DNA of 42,529 bases from the IMG/VR virus record IMGVR_UViG_3300010299_000013, positions 1 to 42,529 of that record; one strand, given 5' to 3'. The DNA is from a virus. Position numbers and translations under genes: made by a program. The notes below the pieces were generated by a model. That model searched no databases and was not told the origin of the DNA. It worked only from the letters and a program-made list of their open reading frames with translations. Of this stretch, positions 8,110-17,017 are shown piece after piece (within the stretch, counting starts at the first letter, position 1; every line of letters starts with the position of its first letter).

Positions 8110-11100
8110 ATGGCAGAATTGACATTCAAGAGCGCGGGAGTTAGTGCAACCGAAATCGACCTAACTGGACCATCAACAACTGGACCAACCGGAACGCCGG
8201 CCGGTATTATCGGCACAGCTCAGCGCGGACCAGCTTTCGTACCAGTTACAGTTGGAAATTTGCAAAACTTTGAAGCAACTTTCGGACAAAGTGATGGTGA
8301 AAAGTTTGGACCACTTGCAGCAGGCGAGTGGCTCACCAATGCCACAGCATTAACATATCTTCGTGTTCTTGGTGCTGGTACAGGTGAAAGAAGGCTAACA
8401 ACAGGAAATAATATTGGTTCTGTTGCATCAGCTGGATTCGTGGTTGGAGAACAACAACCACGTGATAGTGGAAACTTTGGAAATAATGGTTATGCTGTTC
8501 TTGATGGAGAACTTGGTAGACTTTATTTCCTTGGTTGTTTTATGAGTGAAACTGCTGGGTCTGATATTTTCTCAGCAGCAGGCATTCAAGATGGAGTCAA
8601 TGCTCACCCAATTATTCGTGGTGTAGTAATGGCTGCATCTGGTGTTATTTTAACACTTTCATCTTCAATGTCAGCATCTGATGCACCAAGCACAACATTG
8701 CCGGCACAGGCAGGAGCTGATCACCTTCAAGGTAATCTAACTGGTTCTGTTACTCTTCTTCAAGGAAGTACTGCTTTACAACGGTTTACAATGCTTTTGA
8801 ATGGACATGAGGGATCAGATGCTGCATATCCAAATGTAGTTACTGCATCTTTTGATTCAACAGCTCCAAACTATTTTGCAAATGTTTTCAATACAGATCC
8901 TTTGAAGCTTGAAAAAGCTGGTTATTACCTATACTCTCATTACGATATTCATCCAGCATTGGCTGCTGTAACAGGAACAGGTTTGCTTGCAGCTGCTTCT
9001 GGATCCGGAGCTGGTGGTGCAGGAGCAGAAGAGATTGCATTCCTTACTACATCTTCATTAGGACGAAATGCAGGATCACTAACAGTACCAAACTATGAAA
9101 ACTGGGAGGATCGATACAGTGCTCCAAAGAGTCCATATATCATTTCTCAGAATTTCGGTGGTACTCCAAAGAACTTGTTTAGAGTCCATGGATTGTCTGA
9201 TGGTGAAAGTGATGCTCAACTTTATAAGCTTTCTATTGAAAATATAGCACCACCCCAGTCAGAAGAAGATCTTTATGGAACATTTGATCTTGTTGTTAGA
9301 GATATTGGTGATACAGATGACGATAAAATCGTTCTTGAAAGCTATCGAGGATTGAGCTTCAATCCTTCAGCAGAAAGATTTATTGCAAGAGCAATCGGAG
9401 ATCAAAACGTATACTTTGACTTTGACAAGAGCACAGCTTCTCAAAAGCTTGTTGTTGATGGAAACTTCCCTAATGTTTCAAGCAGAATTAGGGTTGAAGT
9501 TACTGATGAAGTATTGAACGGAGATTTGGAACAAGAGGCATTGCCTGCTGGATTCCGTGGAAAGCTACACCTTGTAACTTCTGGTACAGCTCCATTGACA
9601 AACATAACAGCTCATTATCTAAACGGAAGTGATGTACTTAATAGAGCTATTGAGCCTCCAACTCCATTTAGAAAAAGTTTGGCAATTGGCGTTGATCCTA
9701 AAAAAGTTACGAATCGCAATCTTTACTGGGGTGTTCATTTTGAAAAGAATATTGATGTAAACGAGCCAAACAAAAGTTCTGAAGTTGAAGAAACTGTAAG
9801 AAGCTTTACTCGGTTTATGCCAGATTTTATGACCGTCAATCAAAACATGGTTGTTGGAAATAATGAAGGCACAGCTGATACAGCAGCAAATGGAATCTTA
9901 GATGCCGATAGATTCAATAATAACATTTTTAGTCTTGAAAGAATTCAGGTTGTTACTGGTTCTACTGGAAAGGCTGATCTAAAAACTATTGATCAATGGA
10001 CCTATGTTCGCGAAGGAAATATTGTTGCAAATGCTACAAATAAGACAAGAGCATTAGATTTGTCTACAGATTTGACAGTATTAGGTGTTCGTTCCTTGGC
10101 TAAATTCTCTTTGTTTATGCAGGGTGGATTTGATGGAGTCAATGTTTTCAATAAGAACGAATTTGATCTTGATAACAGAGCAGTTACTGAAGAAATGAAC
10201 TTTACAGCTCGCGGTCAAGACAATGGACCAACAGTAAGAGCTTATCGTAAAGCATTGGATATTATGGGAATAACTTCTGAAGTTGATATCAATGTTCTTG
10301 CTGTTCCTGGTATTAGAAATGCTGTTATAACTGATGCTGCAATCACAACGGTTGAAAACAGATTTGATGCCATTTATCTAATGGATATTGAAGAAAGAGA
10401 TACAGTTAATACTGTTGTTACTTCTTCTCTTCAAGATATCAATGTTCAGAATACGGTCAACTCTTTTGCTGCAAGAGCACTAGACTCAAGCTTCGCTGCG
10501 GCATACTTCCCAGATCTTGTTGTTAGAGATCCTGTGAATGACATTAATGTTCGTGTTCCTCCTTCTGTTGGGGTTATTGGAGCTTATGCATTGAATGATG
10601 CTGTAGCGTTCCCATGGTTTGCACCAGCAGGATTTACGCGAGGAGCTATGAGCAGAGTTTCTTCTGCTGCTGTCAGACTCAATAGAGAAAACCTTGATGA
10701 TCTTTATGAGGTTGATATTAACCCAATCATTGCATTCCCTGGTGGACCAGGAGTTACTGTTTGGGGTCAAAAGACACTTCTTGCAGCTCAAAGTGCTCTT
10801 GATCGTGTCAATGTCAGAAGACTTCTTCTTGAGCTTCGTCGTCGTGTACGAAGAATCGCTGAAGGATTCTTGTTTGAACCTAATCGTGAAGATACATTGA
10901 ACAGATTCTCTGCACGAGTGAATCCTGTTCTTAATAGGATTCAAGAACAATCTGGTGTTGATAGATTCAAGGTACAAATTGATACTACAACCACTACTCA
11001 AGCGGATATTGAAAATAATACTATCCGTGGTGTGATTTTCATTCAGCCAACAAGAACCGCAGAATTTGTTGCACTTGATTTTGTTGTTACAAATAACGGG

Positions 11101-11112
11101 GTTCAGGTCTGA
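8110..11112 (+). CDS. 18: Tail sheath protein, T4 gp18-like, copy 2
   Basis: This second sheath gene (1000 residues) starts 41 bases after copy 1 with its own AGGAGA site. The N-terminal block (GTPAGIIGTAQRGPAFVPVT) and C-terminal block (FPWFAPAGFTRGAM, SALDRVNVRRLLLELRRRVR, EFVALDFVVTNNG) closely match copy 1, while the middle 600 residues differ a good deal. The two therefore share the polymerising core and differ in surface domains. They could be mixed in one sheath, layered, or used at different positions. Both keep the strands needed for inter-subunit contacts, so neither looks dead. Confidence 0.95.
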   Translation: MAELTFKSAGVSATEIDLTGPSTTGPTGTPAGIIGTAQRGPAFVPVTVGNLQNFEATFGQSDGEKFGPLAAGEWLTNATALTYLRVLGAGTGERRLTTGNNIGSVASAGFVVGEQQPRDSGNFGNNGYAVLDGELGRLYFLGCFMSETAGSDIFSAAGIQDGVNAHPIIRGVVMAASGVILTLSSSMSASDAPSTTLPAQAGADHLQGNLTGSVTLLQGSTALQRFTMLLNGHEGSDAAYPNVVTASFDSTAPNYFANVFNTDPLKLEKAGYYLYSHYDIHPALAAVTGTGLLAAASGSGAGGAGAEEIAFLTTSSLGRNAGSLTVPNYENWEDRYSAPKSPYIISQNFGGTPKNLFRVHGLSDGESDAQLYKLSIENIAPPQSEEDLYGTFDLVVRDIGDTDDDKIVLESYRGLSFNPSAERFIARAIGDQNVYFDFDKSTASQKLVVDGNFPNVSSRIRVEVTDEVLNGDLEQEALPAGFRGKLHLVTSGTAPLTNITAHYLNGSDVLNRAIEPPTPFRKSLAIGVDPKKVTNRNLYWGVHFEKNIDVNEPNKSSEVEETVRSFTRFMPDFMTVNQNMVVGNNEGTADTAANGILDADRFNNNIFSLERIQVVTGSTGKADLKTIDQWTYVREGNIVANATNKTRALDLSTDLTVLGVRSLAKFSLFMQGGFDGVNVFNKNEFDLDNRAVTEEMNFTARGQDNGPTVRAYRKALDIMGITSEVDINVLAVPGIRNAVITDAAITTVENRFDAIYLMDIEERDTVNTVVTSSLQDINVQNTVNSFAARALDSSFAAAYFPDLVVRDPVNDINVRVPPSVGVIGAYALNDAVAFPWFAPAGFTRGAMSRVSSAAVRLNRENLDDLYEVDINPIIAFPGGPGVTVWGQKTLLAAQSALDRVNVRRLLLELRRRVRRIAEGFLFEPNREDTLNRFSARVNPVLNRIQEQSGVDRFKVQIDTTTTTQADIENNTIRGVIFIQPTRTAEFVALDFVVTNNGVQV

Positions 11113-11159
11113 TCCAAAATTTTAGGCAAAGATATATATATAAGAAATAGGAGAATAGC

Positions 11160-11648
11160 ATGGCAGAAGTACTTGAAGTCCAGGATATGTTAGCGAACAC
11201 TTTCGAACCAAAAAGAAAGTTTCGTTGGTTCTTAGCTATTGAAGGTATGGATGCATTTCTTTTGAAGAGTGCAGCCAGACCAACAATCCAAACAGAAGAA
11301 TTCCAAATAAATTACATTAACGCAACAAGATACCTTGCTTCGAAGTACACCTTCGAACCAATTGAAATTTCATTACATGATGCTATTGCGCCATCAGGTG
11401 CTCAGCAGGTTATGGAATGGATTCGTTTGGCTCATGAGCATGTTACCCAAAGAGCTGGTTACGCTGACTTTTATAAACGAGACATTCAACTTAAGATGCT
11501 TGATCCATTGGGTGCTGTTGTAGAATTGTGGGACATCAAAGGCGCATTCATTCAAAGTTCAAACTATGGAGAATTGGCTTACGATAACATGGAAAGTGCT
11601 GATATTACATTAACTGTAAGATTTGACCTCGCGGTGCTTCAATATTAA
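11160..11648 (+). CDS. 19: Tail tube protein, T4 gp19-like
   Basis: At 162 residues this matches the size of T4 gp19 (163). It forms the inner tube of stacked hexamers surrounded by the sheath. Family features visible are the early FEPKRKFRWFLAIEGMDAF strand pair, AARPTIQTEEFQINYIN (the loop-strand seen in tube and VgrG/Hcp-type folds), then YTFEPIEISLHDAI and a C-terminal VELWDIKGAFIQS strand with a final beta strand DITLTVRFDLAVL. It directly follows the sheath genes as in T4. AGGAGA lies 5-10 bases before the ATG, and an alternating TATATATA (11133-11140) could be a promoter box. Confidence 0.92.
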   Translation: MAEVLEVQDMLANTFEPKRKFRWFLAIEGMDAFLLKSAARPTIQTEEFQINYINATRYLASKYTFEPIEISLHDAIAPSGAQQVMEWIRLAHEHVTQRAGYADFYKRDIQLKMLDPLGAVVELWDIKGAFIQSSNYGELAYDNMESADITLTVRFDLAVLQY

Positions 11649-11819
11649 TTGATTATATTAACAATCTACATATGATTTGGCTGTTTGCAACAGGTTGGTT
11701 TTACAAAAGATGGTAGACTTGTTGCATATGATTGGTCAAGATTTTAATTAATTTATTGAATTTAACTTGTTTGTTGATATAAGATTGTTGATAGCAAAGC
11801 TATTCTTTGCCGGAAATAT

Positions 11820-11845
11820 GGACACCTTTTACAGGTGTCCTTTTT
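11820..11845 (+). terminator. Intrinsic terminator after the tail tube gene
   Basis: GGACACCT (11820-11827) pairs perfectly with AGGTGTCC (11833-11840) around a 5-base loop, followed by TTTTT. It ends the sheath-tube unit. Between the tube stop and this site (11649-11819) no convincing gene is seen; a 22-codon fragment ending at about 11750 (with GFTKDGRLVAYDWSRF) may be the relic of one. Confidence 0.8.
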
Positions 11846-12002
11846 CGTTTAAAGTATTGTTTTTATATTGAATATCTTGTTTTATTTTTTCAAAAATAAA
11901 ACTTAGAGATTTTGGTTTTTTGGCTATTTCTGGCGGCATAAGATAATACATTGATGTTCCGCAAGAGATGTGTCCTGTTCTAATTGTGTTTTTTTGTGTC
12001 AT
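11829..12002 (-). CDS. Small minus-strand protein, 57 aa
   Basis: ATG at 12002-12000 opens a 57-residue frame ending at TAA 11831-11829, inside the terminator stem of the tube gene. The protein begins MTQKNTIRTGHISCGTSMYY and contains LMPPEIAKKPKSLSF, a balanced and protein-like composition. Its ATG overlaps the stop of an upstream minus-strand frame as ATGA, the usual sign of translational coupling. Function is unknown. There is no clear Shine-Dalgarno sequence, as expected if it depends on re-initiation. Confidence 0.5.
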   Translation of the reverse strand: MTQKNTIRTGHISCGTSMYYLMPPEIAKKPKSLSFIFEKIKQDIQYKNNTLNEKGHL

Positions 12003-12109
12003 AAATAAAATTTACCACAAATTTGTAATTCATGATATGTACCTTCATCTAATGCTTTAACAAAGCATGGCTGCTGTCCTATTCTATGATTGGACCATCT
12101 GAAGGAAAT
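11999..12109 (-). CDS. Small minus-strand frame coupled to the 57-aa gene, start unclear
   Basis: The minus-strand frame ending at TGA 12001-11999 gives a protein-like tail: HRIGQQPCFVKALDEGTYHE then LQICGKFYL. No in-frame ATG, GTG or TTG lies between the plus-strand gp26-like start and this tail, so it would have to start at an ATT (near 12109) or farther inside the gp26-like gene in what looks like antisense sequence. It may be a 5'-truncated gene. The ATGA overlap with the following frame argues that the two belonged together. Confidence 0.35.
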   Translation of the reverse strand: MSFRWSNHRIGQQPCFVKALDEGTYHELQICGKFYL

Positions 12110-12117
12110 AATAATAT

Positions 12118-12957
12118 ATGTCAGATTCAAATGAAGTAGTAACAACAACACCACCAACAAGAGAACAAAATGCTGTTTTCGGTCAACCACAAGCTCCTCT
12201 TCTAGTAGATGATGTCCCATTTGAAAGCGTACCGCTTCCATCAAATGGATTGGTCTACCCAGAAAGTTCTAGTCTTCATGGCCGTGAAACTGTTGATATT
12301 CGTGTAATGACAGCACGTGAAGAAGATATTCTTACATCACGTGCCCTTATCAAAAAAGGCACAGTTATAACAGAACTTCTTAGAAGTTGTATTATGGACA
12401 AGAGTATCGATGTTCAAGACATGATTGCTGGTGATAGAAATGCAATTATGGTAGCATTGAGAATTACTGGGTATGGTGCAGACTATGGTGCAGAAATTCA
12501 GTGCAGTTCTTGCGATCACACATATGAAAATGAATTCAATTTAGCATTGCTTCCTTTGAAGCGTCTTGATATTGATCCAGTTAGACCTGGTGAAAATGCA
12601 TTTGAATTTACTCTTCCTGTTTCTAAAAAGCAAGTTCTTTTCAAGTTCTTGACTGGTAAAGATGAAGAAGATATTAATGTAACACAAGACAGAATGAAAA
12701 AACTTGGAAATTTCCAAGACTCATATGTCACAACAAGGCTAAAGCACTCAATTGTTAAAATTGGTGATGTCACTAGTAAGGGAGATATTGCACGATTTGT
12801 TGATAAAATGAGAGCTGGTGATAGTCGCGCTTTGCGTCGTTACATTGATAATCATGAGCCTGGGATGATCATGAAACAAGAATCTTCATGCCCAGCTTGT
12901 GGACACGAAGAGGAAGTGAGTATGCCCCTTGGCGCGGGCTTTTTTTGGCCTGAATGA
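12118..12957 (+). CDS. 26: Baseplate hub/assembly protein, T4 gp26-like (T4_baseplate family)
   Basis: This 279-residue protein has the plan of the phage T4_baseplate family (gp26-like): an early VPLPSNGLVYP motif, a helical region with DILTSRALIKKGT, a first CxxC pair (CSSCDHTYE, about residues 128-136), a second pair CPACGHEEE near residue 260 and the closing LGAGFFWPE. The two CxxC pairs probably bind one zinc. Such proteins lie just upstream of the tape measure and help hub assembly. AAGGAA stands 12 bases before the ATG. The final 29 bases overlap the next gene in the +1 frame, across a run of seven T. Confidence 0.72.
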   Translation: MSDSNEVVTTTPPTREQNAVFGQPQAPLLVDDVPFESVPLPSNGLVYPESSSLHGRETVDIRVMTAREEDILTSRALIKKGTVITELLRSCIMDKSIDVQDMIAGDRNAIMVALRITGYGADYGAEIQCSSCDHTYENEFNLALLPLKRLDIDPVRPGENAFEFTLPVSKKQVLFKFLTGKDEEDINVTQDRMKKLGNFQDSYVTTRLKHSIVKIGDVTSKGDIARFVDKMRAGDSRALRRYIDNHEPGMIMKQESSCPACGHEEEVSMPLGAGFFWPE

Positions 12958-13315
12958 TAAATCTTTTTATAATCGTGAAATATTTCTCTTAATGTATTAT
13001 GGAGGATTTACATATCATGAAGCTAAATTCTTGCCAATTAATTTAAGAAGATTTTTTATTAATGAAATTTCTAAAGAATTAAAAAGACAAAATGGAAAAA
13101 CTCCTGAAGAAGACGCTGATCGGCAAATGTCTAAATCTGAAAAAGAAATGCTAAAATCAAGGCTTATGCAGGCGAATCCAGAGGCATACAGGGCTCCAAA
13201 ACAAAATATAAATCAAAGTAGAGCACCTCATCACAATCAGCCCGAAGTAAGGGCTTTGCAAAATAAAGAAAGAACCAATATCCCAACAAGACTTATACGT
13301 TTTGATGGGCCTTAA
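12929..13315 (+). CDS. 51: Baseplate hub assembly protein, T4 gp51-like, start or frameshift uncertain
   Basis: This basic protein follows the gp26-like gene as gene 51 follows 26 in T4. The recognisable part is SFYNREIFLLMYYGGFTYHE then AKFLPINLRRFFINEI, close in pattern to the phage hub-assembly/tape-measure-chaperone segment 'FFLIKYG-x-F-(S/T)-Y-x-EA-x-x-LP-x-x-x-R-x-WF'. The rest is polar and probably disordered. The only ATG in frame (12992) would remove half of that conserved segment, so translation must begin at TTG 12929 or enter by a +1/-2 frameshift from the gp26-like frame at the T7 run (12941-12947). Tail-chaperone pairs made by frameshift are well known just before tape measures. 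Confidence 0.65.
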   Translation: MARAFFGLNDKSFYNREIFLLMYYGGFTYHEAKFLPINLRRFFINEISKELKRQNGKTPEEDADRQMSKSEKEMLKSRLMQANPEAYRAPKQNINQSRAPHHNQPEVRALQNKERTNIPTRLIRFDGP

Positions 13316-13318
13316 CAA

Positions 13319-13368
13319 TAAGCTCTTGCCATTTTTTTGATTATGACGATATTTATGGCAAGAGCTTA
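13319..13368 (+). repeat. Perfect 14-bp inverted repeat before the tape measure
   Basis: TAAGCTCTTGCCAT (13319-13332) and ATGGCAAGAGCTTA (13355-13368) are exact reverse complements separated by 22 bases. The right arm contains AAGAG, the only ribosome-binding-like sequence before the tape measure ATG (13376). No T run follows the right arm, so it is not a plain terminator. A hairpin here would hide the ribosome binding site. Confidence 0.75.
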
Positions 13369-13375
13369 AATTATT

Positions 13376-16300
13376 ATGGCCGATGCTAGTAATCTTGAAA
13401 TTCAGCAGCAATTAAACAAATTGCTTTCTGAGCAAAAAAAGATAATGCGTGATACCACGCGATCTTTGCGTGAGCAAGTGGGTTTAGCCAATGAAATGGC
13501 TGAAGCACTTAATAAAGCTAATATTGGCCAAGATCTTGTTCAAAAATCACAAAGTTTAAAGCAGTCTCTTATGGGAGCTGCTGAAGAAGCATCTAAATTT
13601 ACAAAAAATAATCAAGATATGGCATCGGCCGCATCAGGTGCATTACAAGAAACTGATGATGGTTTTGAAGGTCTTCTTGCAACATATGGAAAAGCAACAT
13701 CTAAAGCAAGTGCCTGGGGTGCTGCTACTGGTGGATTTATTGAGGGAATTACGAAAGGATTCGGTCTTTTAAAGACTGGTCTTTCTGGTGTTCTTTCTTT
13801 GGCCGGATCTGTTGTTGAAGGAATGTTTAGTATTGGAAAAGCTATATTAGCAATTCCATTTAAAATATTTAATGCATTTGTAAATGAGGCTAACAGAATG
13901 CGTGGCGAGCCATTGTTGGCTAGAGAGTTTGAAGAAACTCGAAAAAGTTTTGGTGATTTTGGTGAAGATTTATCAAAACATGTAATTGGTGGATATAAAA
14001 AACTTCGTGGAGAATTGGCTGAAACTGGATTGTCTGTTTATCGAGTTCTTGGATATCGTCATGAGCAATTAAAATTTGTTAGAGAACAGTTTGAGGCATT
14101 GGGTCCTGTTGCTCATCAGTTTGGTCAAGAAATAGCATCACAAGCTGAGCACTTTGCTGCATATCAAAAAGGACTAGGTCTTTCTGGTGAAATGATGAAA
14201 GGTTTAGCTCAAGCGACCCAGGGAACAGAAGACTCCTTTGAAGAAACACTAAGAACAACAACCAACTTTACAACAAACCTTGGAAAGAGATTTGGAATAT
14301 CTCAAAAGGTCATTGGACGTGATGTTGGAGAAATGTCTAAAGATTTAAAGACATTTGGCTCTGTTGGTGTTCGACAAATGGGGCAATTGTCTGTCTTTGC
14401 TCGTAAGCTTGGCGCTGACTTTAAAGATTTGCTTGGTGTTGTTAATAAATTTGACAACTTTGAAGATGCGGCTGAAAGTGCAGCTCGTTTAGCTCAAGCA
14501 TTCGGTCTAAACATTGATGCAATGGAAATGATCAATGAGCAAGACCCAGGTGCTCGAATTGAACAATTAAGAAAAGCTTTCTTCCAGACCGGTAAAGATA
14601 TTACCAAACTTACAAGACAAGAAAGAAATTATCTTGCTGCAACAGCAGGTATTGAAGATCAGGCATTGAACTCTGTCTTTGCATTGCAAAACCAAGGCAA
14701 GACATATGATGAAATTTCAGCAGCAGGACAAACAGCCGAACAACAACAAATCACACAAGCTGAAGCTATGCAAAAGCTATCTGATTCCATTGAGAGAATG
14801 ATTAAAAGTGGTCATCGTGTTGGTGGATTCTTCGATAGATTCATGATGGGATTCAAGCGAGGAATGCGCTGGGCCAAGCCATTCAGAGACGTGATGAGAA
14901 ATATTCGTAAGAGCTTGTGGGCAGCTGAACGAGCTGGTCGAGCTGTTGGTCGCGCATTTGTTCAAAGCTTCCCTGGTGTGAAGAAATTCCTTGAAGGAAT
15001 GAAAGACTTTTTTGATCCTAAAAAATTCCGAAGAATGGGTGGAAAAGTTGTTTCTGCATTCAAGACATTCTTTAAAGAGTTGGGTGACCCAAAGACATCA
15101 GAAAAAGCCCTTGGAAACTTACTTGGTTCATTGAAGAAAGCATTCTTTGGAATGGCCGGCGAACAACGCGGAGCCATGTCAAACATTATTGACGGATTCA
15201 AATCTGCATTCAAAGCAGTTGGTCAAATTATTCTATCTAGCATTAAAGTTGCAATGAAGTATATGAAGAAATTCTTCAAAGCAATAACAAAAGTTATTAA
15301 AGGAGAATCCTCTTTTGGTGATGCAATAGAAGAAATGTTCAATGATGGAGTAAATAAAGGTTCTTCATTTATGGGTGATGTTTGGAATATGATCCAAACA
15401 CAACTGGGACCCGTCACATCCCAGCTTGGAGATGCATTTGTCGAAATGATGGGCGAAGCATGGAAAAAGTTTGAGGACTGGTGGGAAGATATTGATTGGT
15501 GGGGTGTATTCAAGAAAGTCATTTCATCTGATGCTGGTAAGGCTTTGGCTGCTGTTATATTTGGACCAACATTTATCAAAGCTGGTATTAGTGGAATTGG
15601 AAGTCTACTAACATCACCTGCTGTATTGAGTTCAGTTGGAAAGTTTGCTGCAAGATTTGGCCCAACAGGAGCAGCGGCATTGGCAGCATTTGGTGCAGGT
15701 TTTGCATTAGGAAATTGGCTTGAAAAAGAATTCCAAATTTCAGATAAAATTATTGATAAATTTACAAACATCAATCAAAAAATGAATCGAGAAATTCTTG
15801 TAGAAACAACAAAGAATTCAAAGATGATTAGAGATGTTCAGATTAAAAACAATATTGAAGTATTGAAAAAGCAAGGCGCTGGACAAAATGTAATCAATGC
15901 ATTGAAATCTGATGAAGCAAATAGAACTCGTGAGATTGGAAAGCTTCTTAAAAACAATGTTGATCTTTCACTACAAGAAAGAAAAGTATTAATTCAAAAC
16001 CTTCAAATTGAACAAGATCGTTTGATTAATGAACGTGCAAGAATTAAATTTAAAGAAATGACAAAAGGTAAGCAGGTTCGAGGAATGGGACCTGCTAAAG
16101 AAGCAAGAGCTGCCGCAATTGCTGAATTGAAAGCATCTGGACAACTGGAAATGGATCCAGATAAGCTTGGAAAAGAATTGGTTGATCTAACAGAAAAGAC
16201 AGTTGGAATTGGAAAGAAAGTTGTTGAAAAAGCCAAGAAGCAAACACCTGAATTTTCTACATCAGATTTATTCTTTTCTATTGATAAAGCTGAAAGCTTA

Positions 16301-17014
16301 GCTCCTAAAAAATTGAAGAACCTTGAAAAAGAAATAAAAGAAGCAAAAAATATTATTTCTAAAAAAGGTGGAATTAGGGACTCAATGGATGAGATTACAA
16401 AATCATTCGAAGGATTCGATCAGCAAAAATTCTCAACAACTGCTGATACCATTAGTGCATTGTCAGAAATTCCTTCTGCTCTTGCTGCTATCTCAAAAAC
16501 ACGTTTGGGTGGAAGAGTTATTGAAAAATCTGTAGATGGAACAAAAATGGCTATTTATGCTCTTTCTGATCTTGCGATAGAAGTAGGCCCGGTTGCAAAT
16601 AAAGCAGGAAAAGATGCAGGAAAAGTTAGTCAAAATGTTGCAAAATTAATTGAAATACCTGAATCTGTTAGACAAATGGCAGAAAGCTATAGCAATGCTT
16701 CTGGTGAAATTAGTACGTTTGCAAAAACAAAAAATATTAAAAATCTTCCTATTGTCAAAGGAATATCTAATTTGGTTGAAGCTTCAAATAATATTCGTGG
16801 AGAATTGGCTGGCATTAGCGAAGTAAACCTTAAGCCAAAGATTGAAAATCTTGGCAAGGTATTAGGTTTAAAGGGAGCAGATTCTTTAAAGATTGAGCAT
16901 GAAAACTTCAATGTTAATGTAAATGTTATGGTTGAGCTTGATCCTACTAAACTTACTGACGCAGTTGTAGATACTGGTAGAGTACTTAGAACACCAAAGA
17001 TGCCAAGGAGATAA
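13376..17014 (+). CDS. Tail tape measure protein, 1212 aa
   Basis: This is the longest gene in the window, placed after the hub-assembly pair and before baseplate genes. It is helix-rich throughout, starts with a coiled-coil-like Gln/Lys-rich segment, and has two hydrophobic Gly/Ala stretches, about residues 117-165 (including KTGLSGVLSLAGSVVEGMF) and about 740-790 (FGPTGAAALAAFGAGFALG). Such segments are usual in tape measure proteins, which fill the tube, set its length and leave with the DNA. It is twice as long as T4 gp29 (590), implying a tail about twice as long if one residue spans about 0.15 nm, which is an inference. The weak AAGAG site is buried in the preceding inverted repeat. Confidence 0.85.
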   Translation: MADASNLEIQQQLNKLLSEQKKIMRDTTRSLREQVGLANEMAEALNKANIGQDLVQKSQSLKQSLMGAAEEASKFTKNNQDMASAASGALQETDDGFEGLLATYGKATSKASAWGAATGGFIEGITKGFGLLKTGLSGVLSLAGSVVEGMFSIGKAILAIPFKIFNAFVNEANRMRGEPLLAREFEETRKSFGDFGEDLSKHVIGGYKKLRGELAETGLSVYRVLGYRHEQLKFVREQFEALGPVAHQFGQEIASQAEHFAAYQKGLGLSGEMMKGLAQATQGTEDSFEETLRTTTNFTTNLGKRFGISQKVIGRDVGEMSKDLKTFGSVGVRQMGQLSVFARKLGADFKDLLGVVNKFDNFEDAAESAARLAQAFGLNIDAMEMINEQDPGARIEQLRKAFFQTGKDITKLTRQERNYLAATAGIEDQALNSVFALQNQGKTYDEISAAGQTAEQQQITQAEAMQKLSDSIERMIKSGHRVGGFFDRFMMGFKRGMRWAKPFRDVMRNIRKSLWAAERAGRAVGRAFVQSFPGVKKFLEGMKDFFDPKKFRRMGGKVVSAFKTFFKELGDPKTSEKALGNLLGSLKKAFFGMAGEQRGAMSNIIDGFKSAFKAVGQIILSSIKVAMKYMKKFFKAITKVIKGESSFGDAIEEMFNDGVNKGSSFMGDVWNMIQTQLGPVTSQLGDAFVEMMGEAWKKFEDWWEDIDWWGVFKKVISSDAGKALAAVIFGPTFIKAGISGIGSLLTSPAVLSSVGKFAARFGPTGAAALAAFGAGFALGNWLEKEFQISDKIIDKFTNINQKMNREILVETTKNSKMIRDVQIKNNIEVLKKQGAGQNVINALKSDEANRTREIGKLLKNNVDLSLQERKVLIQNLQIEQDRLINERARIKFKEMTKGKQVRGMGPAKEARAAAIAELKASGQLEMDPDKLGKELVDLTEKTVGIGKKVVEKAKKQTPEFSTSDLFFSIDKAESLAPKKLKNLEKEIKEAKNIISKKGGIRDSMDEITKSFEGFDQQKFSTTADTISALSEIPSALAAISKTRLGGRVIEKSVDGTKMAIYALSDLAIEVGPVANKAGKDAGKVSQNVAKLIEIPESVRQMAESYSNASGEISTFAKTKNIKNLPIVKGISNLVEASNNIRGELAGISEVNLKPKIENLGKVLGLKGADSLKIEHENFNVNVNVMVELDPTKLTDAVVDTGRVLRTPKMPRR

Positions 17015-17017
17015 TAA

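Noticed and set aside
10486-11001. Minus-strand frame of 171 residues inside sheath copy 2
   Set aside because: Composition (Ser, Asn, Ile, Cys repeats) is that of an antisense shadow, and the plus strand is strongly conserved sheath sequence.
5045-11112. Repeat pair at the two sheath gene starts as a mobile element or recombination site
   Set aside because: The similarity follows codons of a conserved protein block and continues at the C-termini, so gene duplication explains it.
15223-15774. Minus-strand frame of 183 residues inside the tape measure
   Set aside because: Antisense of a helical, Ala-rich coding region; no start signals and no recognisable motif.
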